Shown here piece by piece: positions 49,781 through 59,249 of a DNA stretch of 64,000 nucleotides (positions within the stretch are counted from its first letter, which is position 1; each line of letters begins with the position of its first letter). The notes under the pieces are model-generated. The model had not been told where the DNA came from. It made no database searches and worked only from the letters and a program-made list of their open reading frames with translations. Origin of the DNA: Streptomyces sp. CNH099 (GTDB lineage: Bacteria > Actinomycetota > Actinomycetes > Streptomycetales > Streptomycetaceae); contig AZWL01000014.1 in NCBI GenBank assembly GCA_000514715.1, forward strand, positions 140,365-204,364, given 5' to 3'. Position numbers and translations under genes: made by a program.

Positions 49781-50974
49781 TCAGCGCGGGTAGCGCCGCA
49801 GCCACGCCTCGTTCGGCGCGGCCTCGCCGTGCAGCGCCGGGCCGAGCGTCATCTCCAGCGCGAAGTCGTCCGCCAGTTGCAGGATCGTGCCGCGCCCCTC
49901 GACCTCCGCCACCCACGCCGGCGGCAGCGCCGTCTCGCCGTGCTGTGCGCCGAGCAGGCTGCCGCAGAGGGCTCCGGTGGTGTCGGAGCCGCCGCCGTGG
50001 TTGACGGCGAGCAGCAGGCCGTGGCGTACGTCGGCGGCCGCCAGCGCGCAGTACAGGGCGACGGCGACGGCCTCCGCGGCGGTCTCGCCGGGGCCCAGCC
50101 GCTCCACCTGCTCCGGCGCCGGCCCGGGTGGCGGCTGCCCCGCGGGTCCCGGCGGTCCGGCGGGGTCCGGCGGTCCCCCGGGACCCGGCTGCCCCGCGGC
50201 ACCCGGCTGTCCCGGCCCGCCGCTGTCGACCGCGGCGCGTACGGCCGCCGTGGTCTCGTCGTGGCCCGGGCGCCCGGCGAGGATCTCCAGCGCCCGCCGC
50301 ACCGCCGCCTCCGGGGCGTCCCCACGGGCCAGGCCGTGGACCACGACCGCGTACGCGCCCGCCGCCAGATAGCCGGTGGGGTGGCCGTGCGTCTGCGTGG
50401 CGCACTCGGCGGCGAGCTGGAAGACCAGCTGCGGCTCCCAGCCGACCAGCAGCCCGAACGGCGCCGAACGCACCACGGCCCCCGGGTCCTTCGCCTCCGG
50501 GTTGCGGGGCTGCTGCAGGGTGCCCATGCGGTCGTCGGCCAGGCCGCGCAGGCAGGAGCGCGGCGCGCCGCGCTGCGCGTACAGCCACTCCTCCCGGGCG
50601 AGCCAGCCGTCCTCGGCCTTGCGCTCGTCGGGCCCCCAGTCCTTCTGGGTGGCGTACCAGCGGCGGTGCGCGGCGTGCACGTCGGTCGGCGGGTGCCAGC
50701 GGCCGCCGTCGCGGCGCACCTGGGCGCGGATCAGGCCGTCGACGGTGAACAGGCCCATCTGGGTGCCGGCCGTGACCGCACCGCGGCGGCCGTGGGCCGG
50801 GGCGAAGTCCACGACGCCCTGCGGGCCGTGCCCGGCCCGTATCTCCGCCAGCGAGGCGTCCGCGACGCCGGCGCCGAGGGCGTCGCCTATCGCGCCGCCG
50901 AGCAGGCAGCCGCGCACTCTGCTGCGGAAGTCCTGCTGCTCGGCGCGGCCCCACGTGCGGTGTGCGGTCGTCAC
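49781..50974 (-). CDS. ADP-ribosylglycohydrolase family protein with collagen-like insert
   Basis: A 397-residue protein from GTG 50974. RVRGCLLGGAIGDALGAGV is the N-terminal metal-binding motif, GRRGAVTAGTQMGLFTVDGL follows, and NHGGGSDTTGALCGSLLGA is the C-terminal Asp-containing motif (cf. DxDT/N metal ligands). The fold removes ADP-ribose from protein or DNA/arginine. Residues ~252-290 are an insert of Gly-x-Pro repeats (GPGQPGAAGQPGPGGPP and similar) interrupting the enzyme. The insert may be a surface loop. Catalysis is probable but the substrate is unknown. Confidence 0.85.
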   Translation of the reverse strand: MTTAHRTWGRAEQQDFRSRVRGCLLGGAIGDALGAGVADASLAEIRAGHGPQGVVDFAPAHGRRGAVTAGTQMGLFTVDGLIRAQVRRDGGRWHPPTDVHAAHRRWYATQKDWGPDERKAEDGWLAREEWLYAQRGAPRSCLRGLADDRMGTLQQPRNPEAKDPGAVVRSAPFGLLVGWEPQLVFQLAAECATQTHGHPTGYLAAGAYAVVVHGLARGDAPEAAVRRALEILAGRPGHDETTAAVRAAVDSGGPGQPGAAGQPGPGGPPDPAGPPGPAGQPPPGPAPEQVERLGPGETAAEAVAVALYCALAAADVRHGLLLAVNHGGGSDTTGALCGSLLGAQHGETALPPAWVAEVEGRGTILQLADDFALEMTLGPALHGEAAPNEAWLRRYPR

Positions 50975-51106
50975 TCGGCCACCTCAGTCCGGACGTTCGG
51001 TCAGGTCGTGCTCGGTCGTTCCCGTGCCTCTTCCCGTACGGGCTTCACGCGCCCCGGCCCAGCACTGTAATCGAGGGAAAGCGTGAGGCCAGAAGGCGTA
51101 TGTGCG

Positions 51107-52959
51107 TCAAGCGCCGGGGAGGTCGCGGAGCAGATCACCGATTACCCGCAGATATCCCTCGATCCGGGCCCGGTCCGCTTCCGCCGTGCCGGGGCCGGCG
51201 GCCGGCACGCCCAGGTTCACGGTCAGGTCCGTGAGCAGCAGCCAGTAAGGCGCCCCGGACGCCAGCTCCGCCAGCGCCGCGTCCGCGGCGGCCCAGCCCC
51301 CGGCGGCCCGGTCCCCGGCGGCGGTACGGCACAGCAGCCGGCAGGGCGCCCGGTCCGCGCCGGTGGCGCAGTCCGCCGGCATCCGCGCCCCGACCGCGGC
51401 CCAGCGCGCGGCGGGCTGGGGGCCTGCCGTCAGCCGCGCCAGCAGGGCGTCGTCGAACTGGTGGAAGCCGTCCTCCGGATCGGCCGCGAGGGTCGCCGCG
51501 ACGTCCGCGGCCGCCTCTTCGTACCGTCCGAGGACGATGAGCGCCTCACCCCGGTGACGGTGCGCCGACTCGTGGCCGGGCTCCGCCGCGAGCGCCTCCT
51601 CCCACCGCCCTTCCAGGCCGAGCAGCTCGCCGCGCAGGCACAGGGCGTCGCCGTCGTCCGGATGGTCGGCGAGGGCTACGTCGAGGTCGGCGTGCGCCTC
51701 CGCCAGCCTGCCGACGAGGCCGAGTGTCCGGGCCCGGCCGGTGCGCAGCCAGATGTCCGTGGCGTCGACCTCCAGGGCGCGGTCGTAGTCCGCGACGCTC
51801 CGGTCGAGTTCGTCGCGCTTGCGGTGCTCCCGGCCGCGCGGCGTGTACGCCAGCACCCGCTGCGGCTCCGTCAGCCCCGCCTCGCGCAGCAGGAACGTGC
51901 ACACCCCGGCCACCCCCTGCCCGTGCTCCCCGTGCTCCCGCAGCGCCGCCAGCAGCCGCCGGCCCCACTCCCGTACCGGCTCGCTGTCCGCGTCCGTGCC
52001 CGCCTGCTCCAGGGTCCGCGCCCACCGCCGGACCTCGGCGGGGCCGGCGTCGGCGGCCTGCAGCGCGTCACGGCGGGCGCGCGGCAGGGCGCCGAGGGCG
52101 TCGGCGCGCAGCAGGTGGTACGTCTCGTTGCGGCGGTGGCCGAACCACCGCTCGTCCAGCCAGCGGTCCTCCGGATCGCTCCCGGGCGGCAGGCTCTCGG
52201 CCAGCTCCGCGCACCAGCCGGCGTGCGCCGCCGCCAGCGCGCGGTGCTGCTCGCGCCACCGCTGCGGCGACCGGGTGCGCTGCACGCACAGCATCGCCGA
52301 GCGCACCACGCCGTGGTACTGCACCCGGCCCCACCTCGTCGCTGACGAACGGCAGCGCGCACAGCCACCCGTACAGCCCGCGGGCCGCCGGCTCCACCGC
52401 CACCCGGAACACGTCCTCGTCCAGCGCCGGCGGCAGCGCGGCGGCCGGCGCCGCGGACTTCTGCACCGGGCTGGGCGAGTCCCAGCGTGGGGCCCGGTCA
52501 ACGGTCCCGGGCCGCTATGCGGTCGATGTGACTCCGGCGTCGCAGCCAGCGCCGAGCGGAGAGCATGAATCGGTGTGGGTGATCGAGTCAACAAGCTCGG
52601 TCCTTCACGGCTGAGAAGTTGACGAACCGCTCCACCGCCGTGCCACCGGGGCCGGGCGCGACCGCCGCGGCGCCGGGGGCGCCGGGCGCGCCGTCGCAGG
52701 CGGCGACGACGGAGTCCGCCTCGTGGCGCCGCTGGCGGTAGCGCTGCAGCAGCCGGTCGAAGCCCTTCAGCGGGTGGCCCTGCCGGGCGAGCTGGCCGCT
52801 GATGGCCTCCATCGCCTCGGGCACGCTGCCCGCCGCCTCGTCCACTGCGCCGTCAGCGCCCCCTGCTCCCCCGCGAGCTGCAGCAGCCGCCGCAGCGACG
52901 AAGCCGGAGCGGCGGCGGTCACGGATCAAGTCCTGCATGGACGGACGCACTTCGGGCAC
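51107..52959 (-). pseudogene. Broken STAND/AAA ATPase-TPR protein gene
   Basis: Three frame segments on the minus strand make one decayed gene. Start MPEVRPSMQDLIRDRRRSGF and VPEAMEAISGQLARQGHPLK (frame 1, 52588-52959) end in a stop; ALDEDVFRVAVEPAARGLYG and LPFVSDE (frame 2, ~52340-52466) shift to RWGRVQYHGVVRSAMLC and a TPR-like region, including LGALPRARRDALQAADAG and GALIVLGRYEEAAA-type helices (frame 3, to 51107). The NTPase core with Walker motifs has been lost between the first two pieces. Such genes are large NTP-dependent signalling proteins in actinobacteria. The 52325-52345 shift is at a GGTGGGG run, so sequencing error is possible at that one point. Confidence 0.75.
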
Positions 52960-53037
52960 GGCACCGCCTCCCCCGGGGCGGGCTCAGAGCCCCGGGGACG
53001 GGGCGGAGGGCCGGGTCCGTACGCGCAGGCCCGCGCG

Positions 53038-55764
53038 CTACTGGCCCAGCACCGGCAGCAGCTCCGGCAGCCGTCCGTCCGCCGCCTCCGCCGCCCGCCG
53101 CCGCTCCGCCGGCACCGGCCCGTACGTCGTCGTCCGCGGCCGGGCCGGACGGCCCGCGGCGGCGGCGATGGCGACGAGGTCCTTCACCGAGCGGTACGAC
53201 CCGTACGACGAGCCCGCCATCCGCGAGATGGTCTCCTCCATGAGCGTGCCGCCCAGGTCGTTGGCGCCGGAGCGGAGCATCTGCGCCGCGCCGTCCGCGC
53301 CGAGCTTGACCCAGCTGGTCTGGATGTTGGTGAGGTGCGGGTGGAGCAGCAGCCGGGCCATGGCGGTGACGGCCCGGTTGTCGCGCATCGTCGGCCCCGG
53401 CCGGGCGATGCCGGCCAGGTAGACCGGCGCGTTGGTGTGGATGAACGGCAGCGTGACGAACTCCGTGAAGCCGCCCGTGCGCTGCTGCAGCTCGGCCAGC
53501 AGCCGCAGGTGGCCCAGCCAGTGGCGCGGCTGGTCCACGTGCCCGTACATCATCGTGGCGGACGACCTGAGCCCCAGCCCGTGCGCCGCGGTGACGACCT
53601 CGACCCAGTCGGCCGCGGGCAGCTTGCCCTTGGTGAGGATCCAGCGCACCTCGTCGTCCAGGATCTCGGCGGCCGTGCCCGGGATGGAGCCGAGGCCGGC
53701 CTCCTTGGCGGCGGCCAGCCAGTCCCGTACGGACATGCCGGTGCGGGCGGCGCCGTTCATGACCTCCATGGGCGAGAACGCGTGCACGTGGATGCCGGGC
53801 ACCCGCTCCTTCACGGCGCGGGCGATGTCGAAGTACGCCGTGCCGGGCAGGTCGGGGTGGATGCCGCCCTGCATGCACACCTCGACGGCGCCCACGTCCC
53901 ACGCCTGCGCGGCGCGGTCGGCGACCTGGTCGAGGGAGAGCGTGTAGGCGTCGGCGTCGGTGCGGCGCTGGGCGAAGGCGCAGAAGCGGCAGCCGGTGTA
54001 GCAGACGTTGGTGAAGTTGATGTTCCGGGTGACGATGTACGTGACGTCGTCGCCGACGGTGTCGCGGCGGAGGTCGTCGGCGATGCCGCAGAGGGCGTCG
54101 AGGGCGGGTCCGTCGGCGTGGAGGAGGGCGAGGGCCTGGGCGTCGGTGAGCCGGGTCGGGTCGTCGGCGGCGCGGGCGAGGGCGGCGCGCAGGTCGGGGT
54201 CGAGGCGGTCGGGCGCGGCGGGCGCGGAGCCGCCGGAGTCGGCGGGCGCGGAGGCGGGGCCGCCGGGGTCGGCACCGCCGGAGGCCGCCGGCGCCGCGTC
54301 TCCGGACAGCTCCCGGGCCGTCTCGCGCAGCGCCTCCCAGTCGCCGTACACCGCGTCGAAGTCGGTGCGCCGGTCACCCGTGCGGCCCTCGGTGTCGATG
54401 GTGCGGTGCAGGTCCGTACGGCCGCCGGCGGCGGCGAAGCCGCCGTCCGGCTCCTGCCACGGCAGCCCCCGCGGCAGCACGTCCCGCGCGAGGCCCGTCT
54501 CCGGGTCGGCCAGGGCGCGGACGTGCGGCAGCACCCGCGGGTCCAGCCACGGCTCGCCGCGCCGCACGAACTCCGGGTAGACCGCGAGCCGTTCGCGCAG
54601 CTCGAACCCGGCCGCCGCGGACCGCTCCCCCAGCTCCTCCAGCCGCGGCCACGGCCGCTCCGGGTTGACGTGGTCCGGCGTGAGCGGCGAGACGCCGCCC
54701 CAGTCGTCGACGCCGGCCGCGATGAGCTTGCCGTACTCCTCGTCCACGAGGTTCGGCGGCGCCTGCACCCCGATGGCCGGGCCCAGGATGAGGCGGGCGA
54801 CGGCGACGGTGGCGGCGAGGTCGTCCAGCTCGGCGTCCGGCATGCCGCGCATCGCCGTGTCCGGCTTGGCGCGGAAGTTCTGGACGATGACCTCCTGGAG
54901 GCCCTGGTACGCGCGCTGCACCCGGCGCAGCGCGAACAGCGACTCGGCGCGCTCGGCCGGCGTCTCGCCGATGCCGATGAGCAGCCCGCTGGTGAACGGC
55001 ACGGAGGAGCGTCCGGCGTCCTGCAGCACCCGCAGCCGTACGGCGGGCTCCTTGTCCGGCGAGCCGTAGTGCGGCCCGCCGGGCTCGCTCCACAGCCGCT
55101 CCGCGGTGGTCTCCAGCATCATCCCCATGGACGCGGCCACCGGCTTGAGCCGCTGGAAGCCGGACCAGGACACGACGCCCGGGTTGAGGTGGGGCAGGAG
55201 GCCGGTCTCCTCCAGCACGCGGACGGCCATCGCGCGCACGTACGACTGCGTGTCGTCGTACCCGTGCGCCGCCAGCCACTCGCGCGCCTCCGGCCACCGG
55301 TCCTCGGGCCGGTCGCCGAGGGTGAACAGCGCCTCCTTGCAGCCGAGCGCGGCGCCGCGGCGGGCCACGTCCAGCACCTCGTCGGGGGACATGAAGAGGC
55401 CGTGGCCGTCGCGGCGGAGCTTGCCGGGGACGGTGACGAACGTGCAGTAGTGGCAGCGGTCCCGGCACAGCCGGGTCAGCGGCAGGAAGACGCTGCGGGA
55501 GTACGTGAGGACGCCGGGCCGGCCGGCCGCCGCCAGCCCGGCGTCGCGCACCCGGGCGGCGGAGGCGGAGAGGTCGGTCAGGTCGTCGCCGCGGGCCTGG
55601 AGCAGCACGGCGGCCTCGGCGACGTCGAGGGCGACGCCGTCGCGGGCGCGCCTCAGGGCGCGGCGCATGGCATTGGCGGTGGGGGTGGGGGTGGGGGCGG
55701 GGACCGGCACGGGGACGGGCGGCGGCTTCGTCATCCTTCCGAGCATACGAGGCAGGTCGGACAT
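53038..55764 (-). CDS. fbiC: FO synthase (CofG/CofH fused), coenzyme F420 biosynthesis
   Basis: A 908-residue radical SAM double enzyme. The N-terminal CofG half has CRDRCHYC (canonical CX3CX2C) and the C-terminal CofH half has CYTGCRFC. It converts tyrosine and 5-amino-6-ribitylamino-uracil to the FO chromophore of F420 in the cytoplasm. A Pro/Ala/Gly-rich linker separates the halves. Length is slightly more than usual (~860), due to an N-terminal proline/valine-rich extension; the in-frame ATG of MTKPPP is an alternative start. Downstream on the same strand, an LLM-type oxidoreductase lies just upstream in transcription order, a natural F420 user. Confidence 0.96.
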   Translation of the reverse strand: MSDLPRMLGRMTKPPPVPVPVPAPTPTPTANAMRRALRRARDGVALDVAEAAVLLQARGDDLTDLSASAARVRDAGLAAAGRPGVLTYSRSVFLPLTRLCRDRCHYCTFVTVPGKLRRDGHGLFMSPDEVLDVARRGAALGCKEALFTLGDRPEDRWPEAREWLAAHGYDDTQSYVRAMAVRVLEETGLLPHLNPGVVSWSGFQRLKPVAASMGMMLETTAERLWSEPGGPHYGSPDKEPAVRLRVLQDAGRSSVPFTSGLLIGIGETPAERAESLFALRRVQRAYQGLQEVIVQNFRAKPDTAMRGMPDAELDDLAATVAVARLILGPAIGVQAPPNLVDEEYGKLIAAGVDDWGGVSPLTPDHVNPERPWPRLEELGERSAAAGFELRERLAVYPEFVRRGEPWLDPRVLPHVRALADPETGLARDVLPRGLPWQEPDGGFAAAGGRTDLHRTIDTEGRTGDRRTDFDAVYGDWEALRETARELSGDAAPAASGGADPGGPASAPADSGGSAPAAPDRLDPDLRAALARAADDPTRLTDAQALALLHADGPALDALCGIADDLRRDTVGDDVTYIVTRNINFTNVCYTGCRFCAFAQRRTDADAYTLSLDQVADRAAQAWDVGAVEVCMQGGIHPDLPGTAYFDIARAVKERVPGIHVHAFSPMEVMNGAARTGMSVRDWLAAAKEAGLGSIPGTAAEILDDEVRWILTKGKLPAADWVEVVTAAHGLGLRSSATMMYGHVDQPRHWLGHLRLLAELQQRTGGFTEFVTLPFIHTNAPVYLAGIARPGPTMRDNRAVTAMARLLLHPHLTNIQTSWVKLGADGAAQMLRSGANDLGGTLMEETISRMAGSSYGSYRSVKDLVAIAAAAGRPARPRTTTYGPVPAERRRAAEAADGRLPELLPVLGQ

Positions 55765-55799
55765 AGGAACCGCTCACCGGGCCGGGGCGCACCGGGCCG

Positions 55800-56699
55800 T
55801 CAGAGGAAGCGCGCGTAGGCGTCGAGCGTGCGCAGCACCTCCGTCTCGCCGGCGGGCGGGAGTTGGACGACGGTCTCCCGTACGCCCTGCGCCGCGAAGT
55901 GCGCGAGCTTGCCCTCGCTCGGCCGCACGGCGTACGGCACCACCTCCAGCGCCTCCGGGTCGCGGCCGGCGTCCTCCCACGCCCGCCGCAGCCGCGGAAC
56001 GCTGTCGGTCAGCCCGCCGCCGCCGATGGGCAGCCAGCCGTCGGCGTACTCGGCGACGTGCGCGAAGAGCGTCGGCCCCGCGCCGCCCCCGAGGAGGGTG
56101 CGCGGGCCGTACAGCGGGGGCGCGCCGCGGCGCTCGCGGGGGGCGTGGACGGGCTTGGGGTGCGCCTCGGAGGCCCGTACGGCGGTACGCACCGCGGCCC
56201 CACCGGCGCTGGCGGCATCCGCCGAGCCGCCCGCGTCGTACGCCGTGGGCTTCGGCGACCAGAGCGCGTTCATCAGCGCCATCCGCCGCCGCCCCAGCTC
56301 CCGCCGGCCGCGCCAGTCGACGCCGTGGTCGTCCGCCTCCTCCACGTTCCAGCCGAAGCCGATACCGAGGGTGAACCGGCCGCCGGAGAGGAAGTCGAGC
56401 GTCGCGGCCTGCTTCGCCAGCACGATCGGGTCGTGCTGGGCGACGAGCGTGATACCGGTGCCGAGCGCCAGCCGCTCGGTGACGGCGGCGGCCTGGCCGA
56501 GCGCGACGAAGGGGTCGAGGCTGCGCCCGTACTCGCGGGGCAGCGGCTCACCCATCGGGGCGGGGGTGTCGCGGCTGACGGGGATGTGGGTGTGCTCGGG
56601 CAGGTAGAGCCCGTGGAAGCCGCGTTCTTCCAGCTCACGCGCGAGGGTGGGCGGGCGGACGGTCTCGTCGGTGAGGAAGATCGTCACGGAGATGCGCAT
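55800..56699 (-). CDS. F420-dependent LLM-class oxidoreductase
   Basis: A 299-residue luciferase-like (alpha/beta barrel) protein: FLTDETVRPPTLARELEERG, GLYLPEHTHIPVSRDTPAP, LALGTGITLVAQHDPIVLAK, QAATLDFLSGGRFTLGIGFG. The sequence GFGWN and YADGWLPIGGG fit the F420-binding subfamily rather than FMN luciferases. A ~50-residue insert (DAGGSADAASAGG and following) lies in the barrel C-terminal half. It is upstream of fbiC by about 36 bp on the same strand, suggesting cofactor/enzyme co-expression. Its substrate is unknown. Start ATG complement at 56697-56699. Confidence 0.9.
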   Translation of the reverse strand: MRISVTIFLTDETVRPPTLARELEERGFHGLYLPEHTHIPVSRDTPAPMGEPLPREYGRSLDPFVALGQAAAVTERLALGTGITLVAQHDPIVLAKQAATLDFLSGGRFTLGIGFGWNVEEADDHGVDWRGRRELGRRRMALMNALWSPKPTAYDAGGSADAASAGGAAVRTAVRASEAHPKPVHAPRERRGAPPLYGPRTLLGGGAGPTLFAHVAEYADGWLPIGGGGLTDSVPRLRRAWEDAGRDPEALEVVPYAVRPSEGKLAHFAAQGVRETVVQLPPAGETEVLRTLDAYARFL

Positions 56700-56777
56700 G
56701 CGCGCAGTATCCAGCGGCCGGCGTACGCTGGGAACGACCACGCCCGCGATTCCTCGCCCTGATCCGGGAGGTACGTC

Positions 56778-57215
56778 ATGTGGGCTCGGCGGTGTGCGTG
56801 AGGGATTCTTCCGGCGGGAAGTCTCTGCCTCCTGCCGGGAGTCGCGCAGGCGCAGACGACGGGCGGCGGCATCGGCAGCGCAAGCGGCACGGCCGGCCGC
56901 TACGTGGACCCGGGCCTGAACGCCGGATCGACGGTGAGCGCGACCGCGGGAGCGGGAACGCCGACGTTCTCCGGGGGGTCCACGTCGGGCACGGGGAGCA
57001 CGAGCGGCGGGAGCCCGCTGGCCCTGGGCGTCGTCCTTCTGATCGTCGTGCTGTACGCGACGGAGAGGACCGTGAGCGCCGTCAACCGCTTCCGGCTCCG
57101 CCTGCGACCGCGCCGCAGGAACTGGCCCCGGTTCCGTCCGTACGTACCGCAGCACCCTGTCCCAGCCGTCCCGCACTGTTCCCTTCCGCGTCACCCGCGG
57201 ATAGGACCGGTGTAG
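56778..57215 (+). pseudogene. Small secreted membrane-protein gene with in-frame TGA at codon 8
   Basis: A perfect GGGAGG lies six bases before ATG 56778. The frame reads MWARRCA, then TGA (56799-56801), then continues in frame: GILPAGSLCLLPGVAQAQ, a Ser/Gly/Thr-rich region, the hydrophobic SPLALGVVLLIVVLYA and a basic Arg/Pro tail. The post-TGA segment looks like the h-region and cleavage site of a signal peptide, so an original gene with a signal peptide and a C-terminal membrane helix seems to be cut by a nonsense codon. Alternatively the 7-codon ORF is a leader peptide and translation restarts at GTG 56904. Confidence 0.6.
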
Positions 57216-57255
57216 CACCGTCTCAGCGATGACCCCACGCGAAGGGACCGCACCC

Positions 57256-58839
57256 GTGGACAGACGCGACCTGTTGAAGCTCTCGGCGGCCACCGCCGGG
57301 GCCGTGACGCTCGCCCCCGTGAGCTTCGCGCACGCGGCGGACGGCGAGGAGGGCGCCGGGGCCGGTGGCGGCCGGGGCGAGGACAGCCGGACCGTCACCG
57401 GGCATCTGGAGCCGGGCGCGCCGGACTTCGTCTACCTGCCGGTCGACGTGCCGCACGGCGTGCGCGAGATCCACGTCGCGTACGACTACGACCGCCCCCG
57501 GGTCCCCGCGGGTACGACGGGCAACGCTCTCGACATCGGCATCTTCGACGAGCGCGGCACGGGCGCGGGCGGCCGGGGCTTCCGCGGCTGGTCGGGCGGC
57601 TTCCGCACGGAGTTCGCGATCAGCGCCGACCGGGCGGCGACGACACCCGCGTACCTGCCGGGGTCGGTGCGGGCGGGCCGCTGGCACGTCGTGCTCGGCC
57701 CGTACACCGTCGCCCCCCAGGGCCTCGACTACGAGGTGACGATCACCCTGCGCTACGGGCCCTCCGGCTCGACCGCGCCGCCGCGGTTCCCGCCGGAGCG
57801 GGCGAAGGGCCGCGGCCGGGCGTGGTACCGCGGGGACTGCCACCTGCACACCGTCCACTCGGACGGCTCCCGTACGCCCGCGGAGACCGCGGCGGCGGCG
57901 CGGGCGGCGAAGCTGGACTTCCTCACGACGACGGAGCACAACACGTCCTCCGGGCACGCCGCGTGGGAGGGCCTGTGGGGCGACGACCTGCTGGTGCTGT
58001 GCGGCGAGGAGGTGACCACGCGTAACGGGCACTACCTGGCGGTCGGAGTCGATCCGGGCGTGTTCGTCGACTGGCGCTACCGGGCCCGGGACGACGCGTA
58101 TCCGCGCTACGTGCGGCAGATCCACGCGGCCGGCGGGCTGGTCGTGCCGGCGCACCCCAACTGCCCGTTCGTGGGCTGCCAGTGGAAGTTCGGCTACGGG
58201 GGCGCGGACGCGGTCGAGGTGTGGAACGGGCCGTGGACGGCGGACGACGAACTGGCGCTGGCGGCGTGGGACAACGCGCTGACCGCGGGCCGCGAGGGCG
58301 GCGGTCGGCACGGCGGCCGGGGCGGGGGCCGGGGCGGCGGGGGGCCGGACGGGCGGATCGACTGGGTGCCGGCGGTGGGCAACAGCGACGCCCACCGCGA
58401 GGGACAGGTTGTGGGCCTGCCGCAGACCGTGGTGCACGCCGAGGACCTGTCCCGCCAGGCGGTGCTGGCCGGCCTGCGGGCGGGCCGGAGCTGGCTGGCC
58501 GAGTCGGCGGACGTGGACGTGGAGTTCACGGCGTCGGGCCCGCGGGGCGAGCACGCGGGGATCGGGCAGCGGCTGCGCGCGGCGTCGGACGCGCGGGTGA
58601 CGGTGCGGCTGAAAGTCACCGGCGGCCCGGCCCAGGCGCAGGTCCGCTTCATGACGGACGAGGGCCAGCTGTACGCCACGACGCTGCCGGACGGCGCGGG
58701 GACGGTGGAGTGGCGCACGACGCCGTCGTACGCGGCGTTCGTCCGCGCGGAGGTCCGCCACCCGGCGGCGGACGGCGGGGCGAGCGGGCTGCCGGGGGCG
58801 ATGGCGGCGCTGACGAACCCGGTCTGGCTGGGCCGCTGA
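57256..58839 (+). CDS. Tat-exported PHP-domain (CehA/McbA-like) metal-dependent hydrolase
   Basis: A 527-residue protein from GTG 57256 (AAGGGAC upstream); ATG 57229 would add nine residues ahead of the Tat motif. The signal is DRRDLLKLSAATAGAVTLAP, twin-arginine. The PHP fold includes GDCHLHTVHSDGS (first metal His pair), FLTTTEHNTSS and VGNSDAHREG. A Gly/His-rich insert (GREGGGRHGGRGGGRGGGGP) precedes the last motif. PHP proteins are phosphoesterases; McbA/CehA relatives include carbaryl hydrolases. The location is extracellular or cell-surface. The substrate is unknown. Confidence 0.9.
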   Translation: MDRRDLLKLSAATAGAVTLAPVSFAHAADGEEGAGAGGGRGEDSRTVTGHLEPGAPDFVYLPVDVPHGVREIHVAYDYDRPRVPAGTTGNALDIGIFDERGTGAGGRGFRGWSGGFRTEFAISADRAATTPAYLPGSVRAGRWHVVLGPYTVAPQGLDYEVTITLRYGPSGSTAPPRFPPERAKGRGRAWYRGDCHLHTVHSDGSRTPAETAAAARAAKLDFLTTTEHNTSSGHAAWEGLWGDDLLVLCGEEVTTRNGHYLAVGVDPGVFVDWRYRARDDAYPRYVRQIHAAGGLVVPAHPNCPFVGCQWKFGYGGADAVEVWNGPWTADDELALAAWDNALTAGREGGGRHGGRGGGRGGGGPDGRIDWVPAVGNSDAHREGQVVGLPQTVVHAEDLSRQAVLAGLRAGRSWLAESADVDVEFTASGPRGEHAGIGQRLRAASDARVTVRLKVTGGPAQAQVRFMTDEGQLYATTLPDGAGTVEWRTTPSYAAFVRAEVRHPAADGGASGLPGAMAALTNPVWLGR

Positions 58840-59249
58840 GGCCGGCGGCGGGGCCGGGAGGCGGCCGGTGGAGAGCGGCGACGCACCCCGTTTCGGCTCT
58901 GCCCGAACAGGCAGGACAGCTACCGGACGTATAATATTCAGCCGATCTGGCGAAGACGACGTGTTTGGCCGCTACGGTCTGCCACCGTGATCGTCTTCGC
59001 CAAGGTGTTCTGCACGGGCTCCGCACCGCCCTGCCCTGACGCCGCGTCAGCTCACCCGGGGTGCGTACCCGGGGGCGCACAGCGAGGTTCACGCTCCACG
59101 GCACTGCGCGGGGTGTGCTCCCGAAGGCCGAAAAACGTCCACTTGCTGGGCCATTGGCCCCACCGGAGCGGTATCGCTGCTGACTAAAACACCCCCGGCA
59201 GGGCAGACTTGGCTATCTGGAATCAGCGGGACCGGGGAAGGGGGCGGCC
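58840..59249. other. 410-bp non-coding region upstream of the first AfsR-type gene
   Basis: No gene seen. A TATAAT (58930-58935) sits in an AT-rich patch. Immediately after it, TGGCGAAGACGA (58948-58959) is the exact reverse complement of TCGTCTTCGCCA (58991-59002), 31 bp apart. A small inverted repeat TGGGCCATTGGCCCCA occurs near 59146-59161. No clear -35 was found 17-18 bp upstream of the TATAAT. Confidence 0.65.
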
